Shown here in pieces: positions 62,898-64,000 of a stretch of 64,000 bases of DNA. How positions within the stretch are numbered: the first letter of the stretch is position 1; each line of letters begins with the position of its first letter. Where the stretch lies: the NCBI RefSeq assembly GCF_035953295.1, contig NZ_CP108370.1, forward strand, positions 3,811,001-3,875,000, written 5' to 3'. A program made the position numbers and the translations under genes. The notes under the pieces were generated by a model. It was not told the DNA's origin. It searched no databases and saw only the letters and a program-made list of their open reading frames with translations. Origin of the DNA: Streptomyces sp. NBC_01335. Its GTDB lineage: Bacteria; Actinomycetota; Actinomycetes; Streptomycetales; Streptomycetaceae.

Positions 62898-63866
62898 ATG
62901 GCCAAGAAGCGCCCTCAGACGACCAAGGCCGCGAAGCCGCAGGTGAAGGACGGGGAGATCCCCGTCGTCGGGGCCCGCGAGCCCTGCCCCTGCGGTTCGG
63001 GACGCCGGTACAAGGCGTGTCACGGACGCACCGCCGCGCACGCCGTGACCGAGCTGGTCCAGCGCCCGTTCGAGGGGCTGCCCGGGGAGTGCGACTGGGT
63101 CGCGCTGCGCGAACTGGTGCCCGCCGCGACCGTCCCGCTGACGCTGAAGGACGGACTGCCCGAGGGCGTCCCGTCCGTCACGCTCGCGACGGTGCTGCCG
63201 ATGGCCTGGCCGGCGCTGCGCCGCGACGACGGCTCCATCCTGCTCGCCCTGCAGAACGACACCTCCTCCGGTGACCTGAGCCGCGGTCTGGCCGACGCCC
63301 TCCAGCAGGCGCTGGAGGCAGCGCCCGGCACGCCGATCGCCGCCCGCCGGGTCGCCGCGGACGGTCCGCGCCTGCAGGACCTGCTCGCCGCCGACGCGCC
63401 GTTCGAGCCCGTCGTCCACTCGGGCTTCGAGTTCTGGGTGCCGGACGCGGAGAACGCGACGGCCGAGGTGACCGCTTCCCTGGAGCGCGCCAACGAGGCC
63501 GCGATCCCGACCTCGCTGCTCTCCTCCGTCGACGCCGCGTACTGGTGCGAGACCCCGGAGAAGAACCACCTGCGCTGGGTCATGCCGCACGCCGAGGAGA
63601 AACTCCTCGACGCGCTCGCCCGGCTGCACGCCGCCGGCACCTCCTCGCTCGGCGAGGGGACGCGGCTGGTCGGCTCGTTCCGTGCGCACGGTCTCGTCGT
63701 CCCGGTGTGGGACCTGCCGAGCGCCATGACCGCCGAGGAGTGCGAGAAGCCGGCGGCCGAGTTCGCCGAGCGGCTCTCCGGGGCGCTGGCCTCCGACGCC
63801 CCGCTGACCGCCGAGGAGCGCCGGGCGCGGGGCGGGCTCACCAACCGCCAAGTGACGCTCAGCTGA
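62898..63866 (+). CDS. DUF5926 family protein with SEC-C-type zinc motif
   Basis: 322 residues. A SEC-C-like motif ([16 protein letters not shown], residues ~29-44) after a Lys-rich N-terminus should bind zinc, as in the SecA C-terminus. The rest ([40 protein letters not shown]) matches the actinobacterial DUF5926 family, of unknown function. The ATG at 62898 is chosen because GGGAG is 10 nt upstream; the ATG at 62889 is too close to it. Confidence 0.88.
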   Translation: MAKKRPQTTKAAKPQVKDGEIPVVGAREPCPCGSGRRYKACHGRTAAHAVTELVQRPFEGLPGECDWVALRELVPAATVPLTLKDGLPEGVPSVTLATVLPMAWPALRRDDGSILLALQNDTSSGDLSRGLADALQQALEAAPGTPIAARRVAADGPRLQDLLAADAPFEPVVHSGFEFWVPDAENATAEVTASLERANEAAIPTSLLSSVDAAYWCETPEKNHLRWVMPHAEEKLLDALARLHAAGTSSLGEGTRLVGSFRAHGLVVPVWDLPSAMTAEECEKPAAEFAERLSGALASDAPLTAEERRARGGLTNRQVTLS

Positions 63867-63955
63867 CAGTGACGAACCGCGGGTCCGACCGGTGACTCGC
63901 GTCACAACAGGACGTGCCGACGAGTAAATCCCCGCCCTCATAGGCGAGATCGAAT

Positions 63956-63983
63956 TTGCGAACGGCAGATCTCTTGTTACGGT
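63956..63983 (+). promoter_or_regulatory. Predicted promoter for the gene beyond the right edge
   Basis: TTGCGA (63956-63961), 16-nt spacer, TACGGT (63978-63983), in an A/T-richer stretch. A vegetative-type promoter reading out of the window. Confidence 0.45.
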
Positions 63984-64000
63984 TCTGAAAGCCCGGTCGC

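Overview
The window reads as chromosomal DNA of a Streptomyces or very close relative. It is very GC-rich, with strong third-position G/C bias that creates long shadow frames opposite nearly every gene. Many starts appear leaderless, with a TANNNT box 6-8 nt before ATG or GTG. It carries actinomycete signature genes: paired SigF/SigN-type sigma factors, an SSI-type protease inhibitor, a SigE-family sigma factor, a DUF5926/SEC-C protein, a tRNA adenosine deaminase with its actinobacterial partner, and an aerobic-type cobalamin cluster containing CbiD. The gene content and order around upp, tadA, tRNA-Ser and sigF/sigN agree with my memory of the Streptomyces core chromosome; no search was run.

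Layout. (1) 1-9.7 kb: corrin-ring synthesis. cobN (cut by the window edge, behind a B12 riboswitch) diverges from cobG-cobH-cobIJ; cobK diverges from cbiD; cobL-cobM run leftward. (2) 9.8-18.6 kb: housekeeping genes (YCII-like, HhH-GPD, secreted M28 peptidase, LytR_C protein, upp, tadA and partner, tRNA-Ser, a FitAB-type toxin-antitoxin pair, Dabb protein). upp is bracketed by copies of a CTAG-ended miniature repeat. (3) 18.9-21.5 kb: sigF- and sigN-type sigma factors. (4) 21.7-31.5 kb: efflux and small-molecule genes: MarR with a DHA2 exporter fused to three beta-sandwich domains, a YceI protein starting with the same kind of domain, an F420/FMN oxidoreductase, a D-2-hydroxyacid dehydrogenase, a TetR/DHA2 pair and a serine hydrolase. 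(5) 31.6-38 kb: a leftward block of response regulator, sensor kinase, GT2-GtrA glycosyltransferase and YkcA/B-type mannosyltransferase. (6) 38.1-43.3 kb: DUF2797 protein, ECF41 sigma factor with its FAD oxidoreductase, then a decayed scar (frameshifted XRE regulator and tyrosine-recombinase fragment) against tRNA-Arg, followed by tRNA-Ser(GCU). (7) 43.6-49.4 kb: SSI-like inhibitor and a 1452-residue PAS/degenerate-kinase/receiver protein preceded by a predicted leaderless short ORF. (8) 49.4-55.4 kb: acyl-CoA ligase, SigE-family sigma factor, Tat-exported GH115 glucuronidase. (9) 55.7-64 kb: PrimPol protein, PIG-V-like membrane enzyme, small membrane protein, ankyrin protein, tRNA-Ser(UGA), HtrA-type protease, glycerophosphodiesterase, RsbW-like ATPase and DUF5926 protein.

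How genes work together: the cob genes cover cobalt insertion and most of the methylation and ring-contraction steps from precorrin-2 onward, with cobN under B12 feedback. The MarR and TetR genes each have a clear inverted-repeat operator next to the exporter they should control. The two-component genes and two envelope glycosyltransferases look like one transcription unit. No CRISPR array, intact prophage, intact insertion sequence or biosynthetic gene cluster was found. All calls come from reading the sequence and family knowledge.
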